Shown here piece by piece: positions 6,747-14,576 of a stretch of DNA of 26,260 nt. The stretch comes from Bacillota bacterium (GTDB lineage Bacteria > Bacillota > Clostridia > Lachnospirales > Lachnospiraceae). The stretch lies in NCBI GenBank assembly GCA_023420935.1, contig JAEZUR010000058.1, positions 1 through 26,260 on the forward strand, given 5' to 3'. Both the position numbers and the translations under genes were made by a program. The notes under the pieces are model-generated. The model was not told the DNA's origin. It was given only the letters and a program-made list of their open reading frames with translations, and searched no databases. Position 1 is the first letter of the stretch. The number at the start of each line of letters is the position of its first letter.

Positions 6747-8486
6747 GTGTCAGATAAAGTGATAATGTTGGGTAATGAAGCAATCGCAAGAGGTGCTTTT
6801 GAAGCAGGCGTTAAAGTTTCTGCTGCTTATCCAGGAACACCAAGTACAGAAATTAGTGAACATATTGTCAAGTATAAAGAGATTTATGCGGAATGGTCAC
6901 CAAATGAAAAAGTAGCTATGGAAGTTGCCATTGGTGCATCTATTAGTGGTGTAAGAGCAATGGCTTCCATGAAACATGTAGGTGTAAATGTTGCAGCAGA
7001 TCCTTTATATACTGTTGCTTATTCAGGAGTAAATGGTGGATTAGTTTTAGTGGCCGCAGATGATCCAGGACTTTACAGCTCACAAAATGAACAGGATAGT
7101 AGAATGGTAGCGAGAGCAGCACAAGTTCCGGTAATAGAACCAGCTGATAGTCAAGAAGCAAAGGATTTTGTTAAATTTGCTTTCGAGATGAGTGAGAAGT
7201 ATGATACACCTGTTATTGTTAGAACGACAACAAGGTTATCACATTCACAAGGAATTGTTCAGCTTGAAGATAGAAAAGAAGTAGAAGATAAGCCATATGA
7301 GAGAAATGTGGCTAAGAATGTTATGATGCCAGGTAATGCAAAATTACGCCATTTAGTAGTAGAAGAGCGAAATCTAGCCCTAGCGAAGGACGGAGCAAAC
7401 TTCTCAATTAATAAGGTGGAATATAATGATTTGAGCATTGGAATCATTACATCAGGAATCCCATATCAATATGTAAAAGAAGCACTTCCTAATGCATCCG
7501 TGTTAAAGTTAGGAATTGTCAATCCACTACCAAAAAAGTTAATTGAAGAGTTTGCTAATAAGGTTGATCAATTATATATTGTCGAAGAATTAGATCCAGT
7601 CATTGAAGAACAGGTAAAATCATGGGGTATACAAGCTATTGGTAAAGAAATCTTAACCGTTCAGGGAGAGTATAGTGCTAACATGATTAAACAAGCAATT
7701 GGTGGAGAAAAAATTACATTTTCTACACCGGCACAAGCACCAGCAAGACCTCCAATTCTATGTCCAGGTTGTCCACATAGAAGTGTATATTCTGTACTTA
7801 AGAAGTTAAAAATTCATGCTGCAGGTGATATTGGATGCTATACTCTTGGCGCTGTTGCTCCACTTGAAGTAGTTGATACGACCATCTGCATGGGCGCAAG
7901 TATCAGCTCCCTACATGGTATGGAAAAGGCCAAAGGGAAAGATTACATAAAAAATTGGGTTGCTGTTATTGGGGATTCAACTTTTATGCATACAGGGGTA
8001 AACTCCTTAATGAATATGGTTTATAATAAGGGAACTGGTACTGTTATGATCTTAGATAATTCCACAACTGGAATGACAGGACATCAAGACCATGCAGCAA
8101 CTGGTAAAACATTACAAGGCGAACCAACTTATGCCATTGATATTTTTGCTCTTTGTAAAGCCATGGGAATCCAAAATGTTGAAATTATTGATGCATTTGA
8201 TGTAATTACCCTAGAAAAGGTTATTGCTAGAGAGGTAGCAAAGGACGAGATATCTGTTATCATAACAAAAGCACCATGTGTGTTACTAAGCAAAGCACCT
8301 GTAAAGGAACAATTTACCGTAGATGCAGAGGTTTGCAAAAAATGTGGTATGTGTTTAAAACCGGGATGTCCAGCAATTACGAAAAACCAAGATGGAACTA
8401 CATTCATTAACGATACAATGTGTAATGGCTGCGGATTGTGTGATACCATGTGTAAATTTGGTGCAATCCAAAAAGTTATGGTATAG
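6747..8486 (+). CDS. iorA: Indolepyruvate:ferredoxin oxidoreductase subunit alpha
   Basis: A 579-residue thiamine-diphosphate enzyme subunit. With IorB it converts aryl-2-oxoacids (indolepyruvate, phenylpyruvate, hydroxyphenylpyruvate) plus CoA to aryl-acetyl-CoA and CO2, reducing ferredoxin. The N-terminal part holds the pyruvate-oxidoreductase alpha-type fold with AYPGTPSTEI (27-36). CPGCPH is at 339-344. The thiamine-diphosphate/Mg motif runs from GDS (409-411) to Asn438, followed by TTGMTGHQDH. The C-terminus is a two-cluster ferredoxin domain with Cys530, 533, 536, 541 and Cys559, 562, 565, 569, so all eight ligands are present. The GTG start at 6747 has a GTGAGGAA site upstream. The 121-base gap from paaK shows no terminator. 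iorB follows 12 bases later. The enzyme is oxygen-sensitive, implying an anaerobe. Confidence 0.96.
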   Translation: MSDKVIMLGNEAIARGAFEAGVKVSAAYPGTPSTEISEHIVKYKEIYAEWSPNEKVAMEVAIGASISGVRAMASMKHVGVNVAADPLYTVAYSGVNGGLVLVAADDPGLYSSQNEQDSRMVARAAQVPVIEPADSQEAKDFVKFAFEMSEKYDTPVIVRTTTRLSHSQGIVQLEDRKEVEDKPYERNVAKNVMMPGNAKLRHLVVEERNLALAKDGANFSINKVEYNDLSIGIITSGIPYQYVKEALPNASVLKLGIVNPLPKKLIEEFANKVDQLYIVEELDPVIEEQVKSWGIQAIGKEILTVQGEYSANMIKQAIGGEKITFSTPAQAPARPPILCPGCPHRSVYSVLKKLKIHAAGDIGCYTLGAVAPLEVVDTTICMGASISSLHGMEKAKGKDYIKNWVAVIGDSTFMHTGVNSLMNMVYNKGTGTVMILDNSTTGMTGHQDHAATGKTLQGEPTYAIDIFALCKAMGIQNVEIIDAFDVITLEKVIAREVAKDEISVIITKAPCVLLSKAPVKEQFTVDAEVCKKCGMCLKPGCPAITKNQDGTTFINDTMCNGCGLCDTMCKFGAIQKVMV

Positions 8487-8498
8487 GAGGAACGAAAA

Positions 8499-9080
8499 AT
8501 GGCAACAAAAAATATAATGATTGTAGGTGTCGGTGGACAGGGTACCTTGTTAACCAGTAGAATATTAGGCGGAATAACCATTAATGCTGGATATGATGTA
8601 AAACTTTCCGAAGTGCACGGAATGGCACAGCGTGGGGGAAGCGTGGTAACCTTTGTGCGTTATGGAGAAAAGGTAACAGAACCAATTGTAGAAGAAGGAC
8701 AGGCCGATGTTCTGATTGCATTTGAACGTCTAGAAGCACTTCGATATGCTCATTTTCTTAAAAAAGACGGGGTATTAATAGTAAATGATCAAAGAATTGA
8801 TCCTATGCCAGTTGTAATTGGGAAGGCTATATATCCTGAAAATATTTTAGAGGACTTAAGTAAAACATATCAAATACTGAAAGTTGATGCTTTGGATGAA
8901 GCTAAGAAACTAGGGAATCAAAAAGTATTTAATATTATTGTACTCGGTGTAGCAGCTCAGCATATGGATTTTACGAAAGAAGATTGGTTTAAAGTCATAG
9001 AGAGTACCGTTCCACCTAAAACAGTAGAAATCAATAAATTAGCTTTTGAAGTTGGTTATAATTTGCATCAATTAGTATAA
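8499..9080 (+). CDS. iorB: Indolepyruvate:ferredoxin oxidoreductase subunit beta
   Basis: A 193-residue gamma-type domain of the 2-oxoacid oxidoreductase family, the small partner of IorA. MIVGVGGQGTLLTSRIL near the N-terminus is the glycine-rich signature of this domain, which contacts CoA and the thiamine-enzyme partner. SEVHGMAQRGGSVVTFVRYG is another family hallmark. Length is normal for IorB. It lies 12 bases after iorA with a TAGGAGG ribosome site, so the pair is surely translated together. The product is cytoplasmic. Nothing is missing or truncated. Confidence 0.96.
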   Translation: MATKNIMIVGVGGQGTLLTSRILGGITINAGYDVKLSEVHGMAQRGGSVVTFVRYGEKVTEPIVEEGQADVLIAFERLEALRYAHFLKKDGVLIVNDQRIDPMPVVIGKAIYPENILEDLSKTYQILKVDALDEAKKLGNQKVFNIIVLGVAAQHMDFTKEDWFKVIESTVPPKTVEINKLAFEVGYNLHQLV

Positions 9081-9108
9081 GCGTGATAAACGCAGATTGG
9101 AGTAAGGT

Positions 9109-9513
9109 ATGAAACAATTATCTGTATTTATGAACAATGAAATTGGGAGTTTAGCTAAGATTACAACCGTGATAAGAGAAAACGGTATCAACATACGAGC
9201 TATTTCTGCGTTTGATTCACCTGACTTTGGTATTTTAAGAGTAATTGTTGATAAATCAGAAGAAGCTAAAAGTATATTGGCTTCCAAAGGGTTTGCGGTA
9301 AAAAGCACGGAAGTTCTAGCGGTTGAATTAGAAGATAGACCAGGAGCGTTAGATGAAATGCTTAATCTGATTGCCTCCAATGGTTTAAATATGAATTACA
9401 TTTATTCCTTTGTACTGAGACAGAATAATGAACCATTAATGGTAATAAACGTTGATAACATGGAGCAGGCAATCCATGTATTAAAAGAAAATAATATACA
9501 GGTAATGGAATAG
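9109..9513 (+). CDS. Tandem ACT-domain amino acid-binding protein (first copy)
   Basis: A 134-residue protein made of two ACT domains. The first begins KQLSVFMNNEIGSLAKITTVIRENGINIRAIS and the second begins near residue 66 as VLAVELEDRPGALDEMLNLIASNGLNMNYIYS. Each has the beta-alpha-beta start with a Gly at the ligand-binding turn. No catalytic or DNA-binding part is present, so it is probably a stand-alone ligand sensor. ACT domains bind amino acids at dimer interfaces. Its place between iorB and a second paaK suggests that it senses an aromatic amino acid and modulates the ligase or oxidoreductase; that is inference. It is paralogous to the protein at 10886-11311. The start is ATG 9109 behind GGAGTAAGG. 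No symbol is established. Confidence 0.9.
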   Translation: MKQLSVFMNNEIGSLAKITTVIRENGINIRAISAFDSPDFGILRVIVDKSEEAKSILASKGFAVKSTEVLAVELEDRPGALDEMLNLIASNGLNMNYIYSFVLRQNNEPLMVINVDNMEQAIHVLKENNIQVME

Positions 9514-9539
9514 ACTTGAAGATGCAGGAGGAGAAGAGT

Positions 9540-10838
9540 ATGATTTGGAATGAAACGAAGGAGTGTATGAGCCGTGACGAGATAGCGAATTTACAAGGTG
9601 CACGACTTAAAAAAATGGTAGACAGGGTATATCATAATGTAGAATTTTATCGTAAGAAAATGCAGCAGATGGGCATTGAACCTGGCGATATTAATGGAAT
9701 AGAAGATATTAATAAACTACCATATACAACGAAAAATGACTTAAGGGACAATTATCCGTTTGGGTTATTTGCAATACCAGAGTCTGAAGTTGTACGTGTT
9801 CATGCATCTTCTGGTACGACTGGAAAAGCTACCGTTGTTGGATATTCTAGAAGAGATATTGAGATATGGCAGGAATGTGTAGCTAGAGTATTAGCAATGG
9901 CAGGGATAGGAAAGCATGATAAAATCCAGGTTTCTTATGGATATGGATTATTTACTGGAGGACTAGGATTACATTACGGAGCAGAAAATCTGGGGGCTAC
10001 TGTAATTCCAATGTCATCTGGCAATAGTAAGAAGCAGATTACAATGATGGAAGATTTTGGATGTACAGCAATCGCATGCACTCCTTCTTATTTAACTCAT
10101 CTGATGGAAGAATTACAAGCAGCTAACAAAATTGATAAGATTAAACTTAAATCTGCAATCTGCGGTGCAGAACCATGGACAGAGAATATGAGAAAGAAAA
10201 TAGAACAAGGTTTACATATACAAGCGTTTGATATTTATGGTCTAAGTGAAATTATGGGACCAGGTGTGGCAGCAGATTGCGAATATCATAAAGGACTTCA
10301 CATTTATGAAGATCATTTTGTGCCAGAAATTATTAATCCAGAAACGTTAGAACCTTGCAAACCTGGTGAAGTTGGAGAATTAGTATTTACTACGATTACC
10401 AAAGAAGCACTTCCATTATTCCGTTATCGAACCAAAGATTTAACAAGCATAACTTATGATAAGTGTGAATGTGGTAGAACATTAGCTAGAATTTCTAGAT
10501 TTAAAGGTCGTTCGGATGATATGTTAATTATTCGAGGAGTGAATGTATTCCCATCCCAGGTAGAAGCAGCATTACTAGAGATCGGTGAAACTAGTCCTCA
10601 TTATTTAATGATAGTAGATCGAGTTAATAGCTTAGACTCCTTAGAAGTTTGGGTTGAGGTGGAAGAACGATTCTTCTCAGATGAGATACGAAAATTGGAA
10701 TCCTTAACAAAGAAAATAGCACATGTGTTACAACAAGCATTAGGCCTTGCGGTAAAAGTGAAATTAGTGGAGCCGCGCACAATTGAACGTACAGAAGGAA
10801 AGGCTAAACGTGTTATTGATAAGCGAACATTAGAATAA
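9540..10838 (+). CDS. paaK: Phenylacetate-CoA ligase family protein (second copy)
   Basis: A 432-residue AMP-forming aryl-CoA ligase, paralogous along its whole length to the copy at 5321-6625. Motifs are intact: HASSGTTGK (88-96), IYGLSE (232-237), FRYRTKD (294-300), GRSDDMLIIRGVNVFPSQ (323-340) and EGKAKRV (419-425). The acid-binding pocket region differs between the copies (SAICGAEPWTEN here against IGLFGGEGMTEP in copy 1), so substrate ranges may differ. The start is ATG 9540 with AGGAGG 8 bases upstream; the in-frame TTG at 9516 precedes that site and is rejected. The gene lies 26 bases after the first ACT gene and is followed by the second ACT gene, forming a repeated ligase-ACT module. 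Both copies look functional, with no frameshift or lost motif. Confidence 0.94.
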   Translation: MIWNETKECMSRDEIANLQGARLKKMVDRVYHNVEFYRKKMQQMGIEPGDINGIEDINKLPYTTKNDLRDNYPFGLFAIPESEVVRVHASSGTTGKATVVGYSRRDIEIWQECVARVLAMAGIGKHDKIQVSYGYGLFTGGLGLHYGAENLGATVIPMSSGNSKKQITMMEDFGCTAIACTPSYLTHLMEELQAANKIDKIKLKSAICGAEPWTENMRKKIEQGLHIQAFDIYGLSEIMGPGVAADCEYHKGLHIYEDHFVPEIINPETLEPCKPGEVGELVFTTITKEALPLFRYRTKDLTSITYDKCECGRTLARISRFKGRSDDMLIIRGVNVFPSQVEAALLEIGETSPHYLMIVDRVNSLDSLEVWVEVEERFFSDEIRKLESLTKKIAHVLQQALGLAVKVKLVEPRTIERTEGKAKRVIDKRTLE

Positions 10839-10885
10839 GTAAATATAAATTTAATTCAATAATAATAAGAAAAGGGGGATACATT

Positions 10886-11311
10886 ATGGTTATTAAGCAA
10901 TTATCTGTATTTATTGAAAACAGAGAAGGTAGACTAGAAAATGTGACCGAGGTTTTAAAAGAGAACAATATCAATATTACCTCAGTTAGTTTAGCTGACA
11001 CTGCAGAATACGGAATGTTCCGATTAATTGTATCAGATCCAAAGAAAGCAAAAGCTGTATTAAAAGAAGCTGGATTGTCTGCCATGCTGACAGATGTAGT
11101 TGCAGTAAAACTCCCACATAAGATAGGAATGCTTCATGAATTATTGAATGTTCTTGTAGATGTGAATATTGAGTATATGTATGCACTTTCTACGGGAAAA
11201 GATGCGTCAATGATATTAAAATTATCAGATACGGATAAAGCAGTTGAAGCTTTATTGGCAGGAGGTTTTGAACTTTATACAGAACAGAATGCATATAATA
11301 TAAATGACTAA
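10886..11311 (+). CDS. Tandem ACT-domain amino acid-binding protein (second copy)
   Basis: A 141-residue protein with two ACT domains, homologous to the protein at 9109-9513. Both start with K-Q-L-S-V-F followed by a Gly-containing turn, and both have a VVAVKL/VLAVEL strand opening the second domain. The C-terminal tail (LYTEQNAYNIND) is extended by a few residues. No enzymatic or DNA-binding domain is visible. The start is ATG 10886 with an AAGGGGG ribosome site. It is the last gene of the operon, with a terminator about 50 bases downstream. It likely senses an aromatic amino acid or related metabolite; the ligand is not readable from sequence. Confidence 0.9.
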   Translation: MVIKQLSVFIENREGRLENVTEVLKENNINITSVSLADTAEYGMFRLIVSDPKKAKAVLKEAGLSAMLTDVVAVKLPHKIGMLHELLNVLVDVNIEYMYALSTGKDASMILKLSDTDKAVEALLAGGFELYTEQNAYNIND

Positions 11312-11364
11312 GTATAAATTAGACCATTAATAATCTGAGGAATTTGAGAAAATTATAATAAAAG

Positions 11365-11420
11365 ATAAACTGTAACCTGGATATTAGAACGAATAATGAC
11401 TGGGTACAGTTTATTTTTTT
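11365..11420 (+). terminator. Intrinsic terminator after the paaK-iorAB operon
   Basis: ATAAACTGTA (11365-11374) pairs over 10 bp with TACAGTTTAT (11405-11414), with further CC/GG pairing just inside. A run of seven T follows (11414-11420). The loop is long, about 30 bases. Its position right after the second ACT gene marks the operon end. Confidence 0.8.
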
Positions 11421-11647
11421 ATGTCTTATTTTGAATTCTGTTTTGGATGTGAGACATAATAATAAAAATCATAAAATTTTAAGAAATTAGTTATATCAAT
11501 TTATATAATAATGTGGTAAAATCAAAAATTGGTTGTAGGATTGATCAAATTCGGTTAAGAAACTAATGTTTCAAACAAAAGAGGAATCGACTTGAGGTTT
11601 CAATGGTTGATGAATCCTTGTAGGCAAGAAAGGACGTGCTTTACAAA
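11421..11647 (+). other. Gene-free region before the second LCP gene
   Basis: About 227 bases without a credible ORF. A TATAAT at 11504-11509 is a possible -10 box, but no good -35 stands 16-19 bases upstream. That would leave a leader of about 130 bases. An 8-bp inverted repeat (TTATGTCT at 11419-11426, AGACATAA at 11452-11459) lies right after the operon terminator. I see no recognisable riboswitch. Confidence 0.45.
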
Positions 11648-12826
11648 ATGAGTGATTTAGAATTTTCACAGGATGAGTACTTAAGAAAGATTAATGCTGA
11701 CATTGGGAAACAGATTGCAATGGAGCTTGATAAAAGAAAAGAAGAGCAGGAATATGAACCGGAATCCGAATATATAGCAACACTTCCACCAGTACATAAG
11801 AAGAAAAGTAAATTTAAAATAATTGCAATTCTCTTAAGTATCGTGTGTGTATTAGGGGTTGTAGTGATTGGGGTTGGTAATCATATGTTAAACCGAATCA
11901 ATTATGAATCAGATAGTGATGTTACGAAACTACCGTCTGATAAAGCAAATGTAAATACAGAAGATGATGATCAGACACCAGTTGTAAAAAGCGATAAACA
12001 GGTTATTAATATTTTGCTGATTGGTGAAGAATCCATGAAAGATGATCGTGGAAGATCAGACTCGATGATGGTGGCTACGATTAATAGAAAACAGAAGACT
12101 TTAAAATTAACCAGTTTTATGAGAGATATCTATGTTACCATACCTGGTTATTTAGATAATAAGTTAAATGCGGCATTTCATAATGGTGGTGGACCGTTAT
12201 TGGCAGATACCATAGAACAAAATTTTGGAATATCAATTGATGGATATGTAAGAGTTGATTTTGATGGGTTTGAAAATGTAATTGATCAATTAGGTGGTGT
12301 AGAATTAACTTTATCAGAATCTGAAGCACAATACCTAAATACAACAAATTATATATCAGATCCAGCACAACGTAATGTAGTTGTAGGTAAGCAAACTTTA
12401 ACAGGTAATCAAGCACTGGGTTACAGCAGGGTTCGATATCGTAAAACTTCAGATGGACAAAAAGATGATTTTGGTAGAACTTCAAGACAGCGAACTGTTT
12501 TAACAGCAATCTTTAATAAATATAAATCTAAAAATTTAGTGGAACTGATTGGTATAGCCAATGATGTATTGCCATTGGTAACAACTAATATGAAGAAGAG
12601 TGAAATACTCGATTATTTAACGGCAGCTGTTACCTTAAATCCAAGTGAATTAGAAACATTTCGTATTCCTATTGATGGATCCTATGCTCCAAAGGACGTT
12701 CAGATTGGAAGCAGTATACGAGATGTATTGGAAATTGATAAAACAGCTAACATGCAAGCATTACAACAGTTCATTTATGAAGAAGGTAATAGTTCGGTAC
12801 CAAGTCAAACTCCAATACAAGAATAA
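11648..12826 (+). CDS. LytR-CpsA-Psr (LCP) family cell-wall glycopolymer transferase
   Basis: A complete 392-residue LCP protein. A charged cytoplasmic segment (1-56) is followed by one membrane anchor (57-77), a low-complexity linker, and an extracellular LCP domain from about 117 to 345. Motifs are GRSDSMM (135-141), FMRD (157-160), NQALGYSRVRY (254-264) and DDFGRTSRQR (273-282), which supply the Asp and Arg residues that bind the pyrophosphate lipid and metal. Such enzymes attach teichoic-acid-like or capsular polymers to peptidoglycan. An in-frame GTG at 11636 is also possible, but the AAAGGA there would sit only one base from it; from ATG 11648 the same site is about 13 bases away, so the start is uncertain. 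It is paralogous to the partial gene at the window start. Confidence 0.94.
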   Translation: MSDLEFSQDEYLRKINADIGKQIAMELDKRKEEQEYEPESEYIATLPPVHKKKSKFKIIAILLSIVCVLGVVVIGVGNHMLNRINYESDSDVTKLPSDKANVNTEDDDQTPVVKSDKQVINILLIGEESMKDDRGRSDSMMVATINRKQKTLKLTSFMRDIYVTIPGYLDNKLNAAFHNGGGPLLADTIEQNFGISIDGYVRVDFDGFENVIDQLGGVELTLSESEAQYLNTTNYISDPAQRNVVVGKQTLTGNQALGYSRVRYRKTSDGQKDDFGRTSRQRTVLTAIFNKYKSKNLVELIGIANDVLPLVTTNMKKSEILDYLTAAVTLNPSELETFRIPIDGSYAPKDVQIGSSIRDVLEIDKTANMQALQQFIYEEGNSSVPSQTPIQE

Positions 12827-12860
12827 CGGAATAACAGAATAAAACATGCAATAATATAGA

Positions 12861-12900
12861 ATCTCTCACATAGATTAAACTAATAAGATATGTGAGGGAT
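12861..12900 (+). promoter_or_regulatory. 12-bp hairpin overlapping the ribosome site of the Big2-like gene
   Basis: ATCTCTCACATA (12861-12872) pairs with TATGTGAGGGAT (12889-12900) over 12 positions with one G-U pair. The right arm contains the GAGGGA ribosome site (12894-12899) of the next gene. TTTT follows (12900-12903), so the element could also act as a weak terminator for the LCP gene. Confidence 0.6.
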
Positions 12901-12903
12901 TTT

Positions 12904-13278
12904 ATGCGTTTATGTGGTAATTGCAAAGACAAATTATTTAAAATAAGCCTAAATACCTTATTCTATGTTTTGCTTATTATATTGCTTCTTTGGATGGTTT
13001 ATCCATATACCTCCTTCTATTATAGAAAGCCAATTGTGACACCTTTTGCAATGCGATTGAATGAAAATTACGTTGTATTAGAAGAAGGGGAGAGCTTCTA
13101 TCTTTACGTGGTTGGGCCAAAGAAAAAGGCTAAATTTTCCACAAATGATTTTAAAGTGGTTGATGTAAGTTCAGGTGGAACAATTAGTGCAAGGCAAAAA
13201 GGAAGAGCAGTAATTAAAGTAAAAGTAGGAAATAAAATATTAAAATGTAAGGTTAAAGTTATCAAAAAGAAAAAATAA
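12904..13278 (+). CDS. Small membrane-anchored Big2 (Ig-like)-domain protein
   Basis: A 124-residue protein with a short N-terminal cytoplasmic part holding a C-x-x-C pair (CGNC, residues 4-7), one membrane segment (about 17-36), and a single extracellular Ig-like domain (about 47-120). The domain follows the bacterial Big2 pattern: a start like LNENYVVLEEGESF, a middle FSTNDFKVVDVSSGGTISARQKG, and an end AVIKVKVGNKILKCKVKV. It finishes in a lysine run. Big2 domains are common in clostridial surface proteins, where they act as spacers or adhesive units. Here a single copy with no other domain suggests an accessory envelope protein. The start is ATG 12904 because GAGGGA lies about 4 bases upstream; GTG 12892 would lack a site. 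Function is unknown. Confidence 0.8.
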   Translation: MRLCGNCKDKLFKISLNTLFYVLLIILLLWMVYPYTSFYYRKPIVTPFAMRLNENYVVLEEGESFYLYVVGPKKKAKFSTNDFKVVDVSSGGTISARQKGRAVIKVKVGNKILKCKVKVIKKKK

Positions 13279-13315
13279 AGAAAATACAAATTTCGCGTGC
13301 AATTATAACGAAACA

Positions 13316-13324
13316 TGCTATAAT
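13316..13324 (+). promoter_or_regulatory. Extended -10 promoter before the 7TM-GGDEF gene
   Basis: TGCTATAAT is an exact TGn-TATAAT extended -10; no clear -35 is seen. It predicts transcription from about 13331, which favours the ATG at 13370 over that at 13343. Confidence 0.6.
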
Positions 13325-13369
13325 AGTGGCTATGGGGAAAAAATGAACTGGGAGACAGGAGTCATTGGT

Positions 13370-14512
13370 ATGGAGAAGTTATTAAGTGTACAAATTAATA
13401 TAGTCTTATCTATTATATTGGGCATTTTACTGGTACATGCTTTTTTTAATATGAATAAAACGCTGATAACCAACAGAATATTTATGTGGATTATGGGATT
13501 CACATGTTTATGCCTTATGTTAGAAATCATTGATGTATTTTTAAATACACCTAATATAAGACAACTGTATGCATTACATTTTACAATTAATTTAATTGGT
13601 TTTATAGTAACACCAAGTGTTCCATATCTTGGTTGTTTATTTATGAAAGAATGGATTAACCGTTTCCAGAGAGAACGAATTAATGAATGTAAAAGTATGT
13701 ATCTACCTTTGGTTGTTAATACTATTGCTGCTATTGCTAGTATAAGTGGACATGGTGCATTCTCAATTTCGAAAGACAGTATTTATAGTAGAGGTGAAAT
13801 TTTTTGGGTGTTGCCAACAATAAGTTATTTTTATTTTGCATATAGTTTATACATTATATATAAATATCGCAGCAAAATTATTCGATCAGATCAAATCTTG
13901 TTTAGTAGTTTTTATATTGCAATTAGTATATGTACTGCAATACAACTTAGTAATGGAACATGGTTTACCATATGGAACAGCTCTGCAATTATATGCATTA
14001 TGATGTACATTTTTATACTTGACGATCAAGCTTATCGTGATGCACTTACAGGTTTAAGTAATCGTCTTTTCTACGAACGTTATATTGAGAATTTTAATCG
14101 AAATAAAAACCATAATATGGTTGCTATTTATATAGATTTAGATAAATTTAAAGGAATAAATGATCAATTTGGTCATTCTGAAGGGGATGATGCAATTCGA
14201 ATATTTGCATTATTATTGAAAGATTGTTTTATGACAAAATATAAAAAAATTATGCGTGTTGGAGGAGATGAATTTTTAGTAATAGTGAAGGAACAGTCTC
14301 TTGAGATGGTTGAATACTATGTTGAAAAATTGAAACGAGAGATAAATTCATTTAATGAAACAAAAGAAAAGCCATATGAACTTAATTTCAGCTATGGAAT
14401 CGCCAAATACGATGATACATATCAATCTATTACTCAATTCTTTGAGCACACAGATCATTTAATGTACGGTAATAAACAAAGGACAATGGAAGAGATTAAT
14501 AATTTTAGCTAA
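13370..14512 (+). CDS. Seven-TM membrane protein with C-terminal GGDEF domain (diguanylate cyclase)
   Basis: A 380-residue protein. The first 217 residues hold about seven hydrophobic segments (roughly 7-24, 36-56, 73-92, 112-130, 146-164, 178-194, 200-217), like the 7TM or histidine-kinase N-terminal sensor class. A GGDEF domain follows from about 224, with DALTGLSNR, DLDKFKGINDQFGHSEGDD and an intact GGDEF at 298-302. It should make c-di-GMP from two GTP at the membrane. The RxxD product-inhibition site expected 5 residues before GGDEF is absent (TKYK there). ATG 13370 has AGGAG 8 bases upstream and suits the promoter; ATG 13343, in the same frame, is the alternative and would add 9 residues. 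The signal sensed is unknown. Confidence 0.9.
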   Translation: MEKLLSVQINIVLSIILGILLVHAFFNMNKTLITNRIFMWIMGFTCLCLMLEIIDVFLNTPNIRQLYALHFTINLIGFIVTPSVPYLGCLFMKEWINRFQRERINECKSMYLPLVVNTIAAIASISGHGAFSISKDSIYSRGEIFWVLPTISYFYFAYSLYIIYKYRSKIIRSDQILFSSFYIAISICTAIQLSNGTWFTIWNSSAIICIMMYIFILDDQAYRDALTGLSNRLFYERYIENFNRNKNHNMVAIYIDLDKFKGINDQFGHSEGDDAIRIFALLLKDCFMTKYKKIMRVGGDEFLVIVKEQSLEMVEYYVEKLKREINSFNETKEKPYELNFSYGIAKYDDTYQSITQFFEHTDHLMYGNKQRTMEEINNFS

Positions 14513-14576
14513 TTAGGTATAATTTAGCATGACAGATATTAAAATAGTAGTAATATTAATCGGTTGGTCGTGTTAT

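Noticed and set aside
8129..8581. 150-codon - strand ORF across the iorA/iorB junction
   Set aside because: It is the complement of the IorA ferredoxin domain and IorB start, which are secure; its apparent residues reflect the sense codons.
11419..11459. Second terminator after the ior operon (TTATGTCT / AGACATAA)
   Set aside because: The 8-bp stem has a 25-base loop and no T-run following on either strand; it overlaps the real terminator's T-run.
12135..12509. 124-codon - strand ORF inside the second LCP gene
   Set aside because: It is antisense to the conserved catalytic core, with a Leu/His/Gln-rich translation typical of shadow frames.
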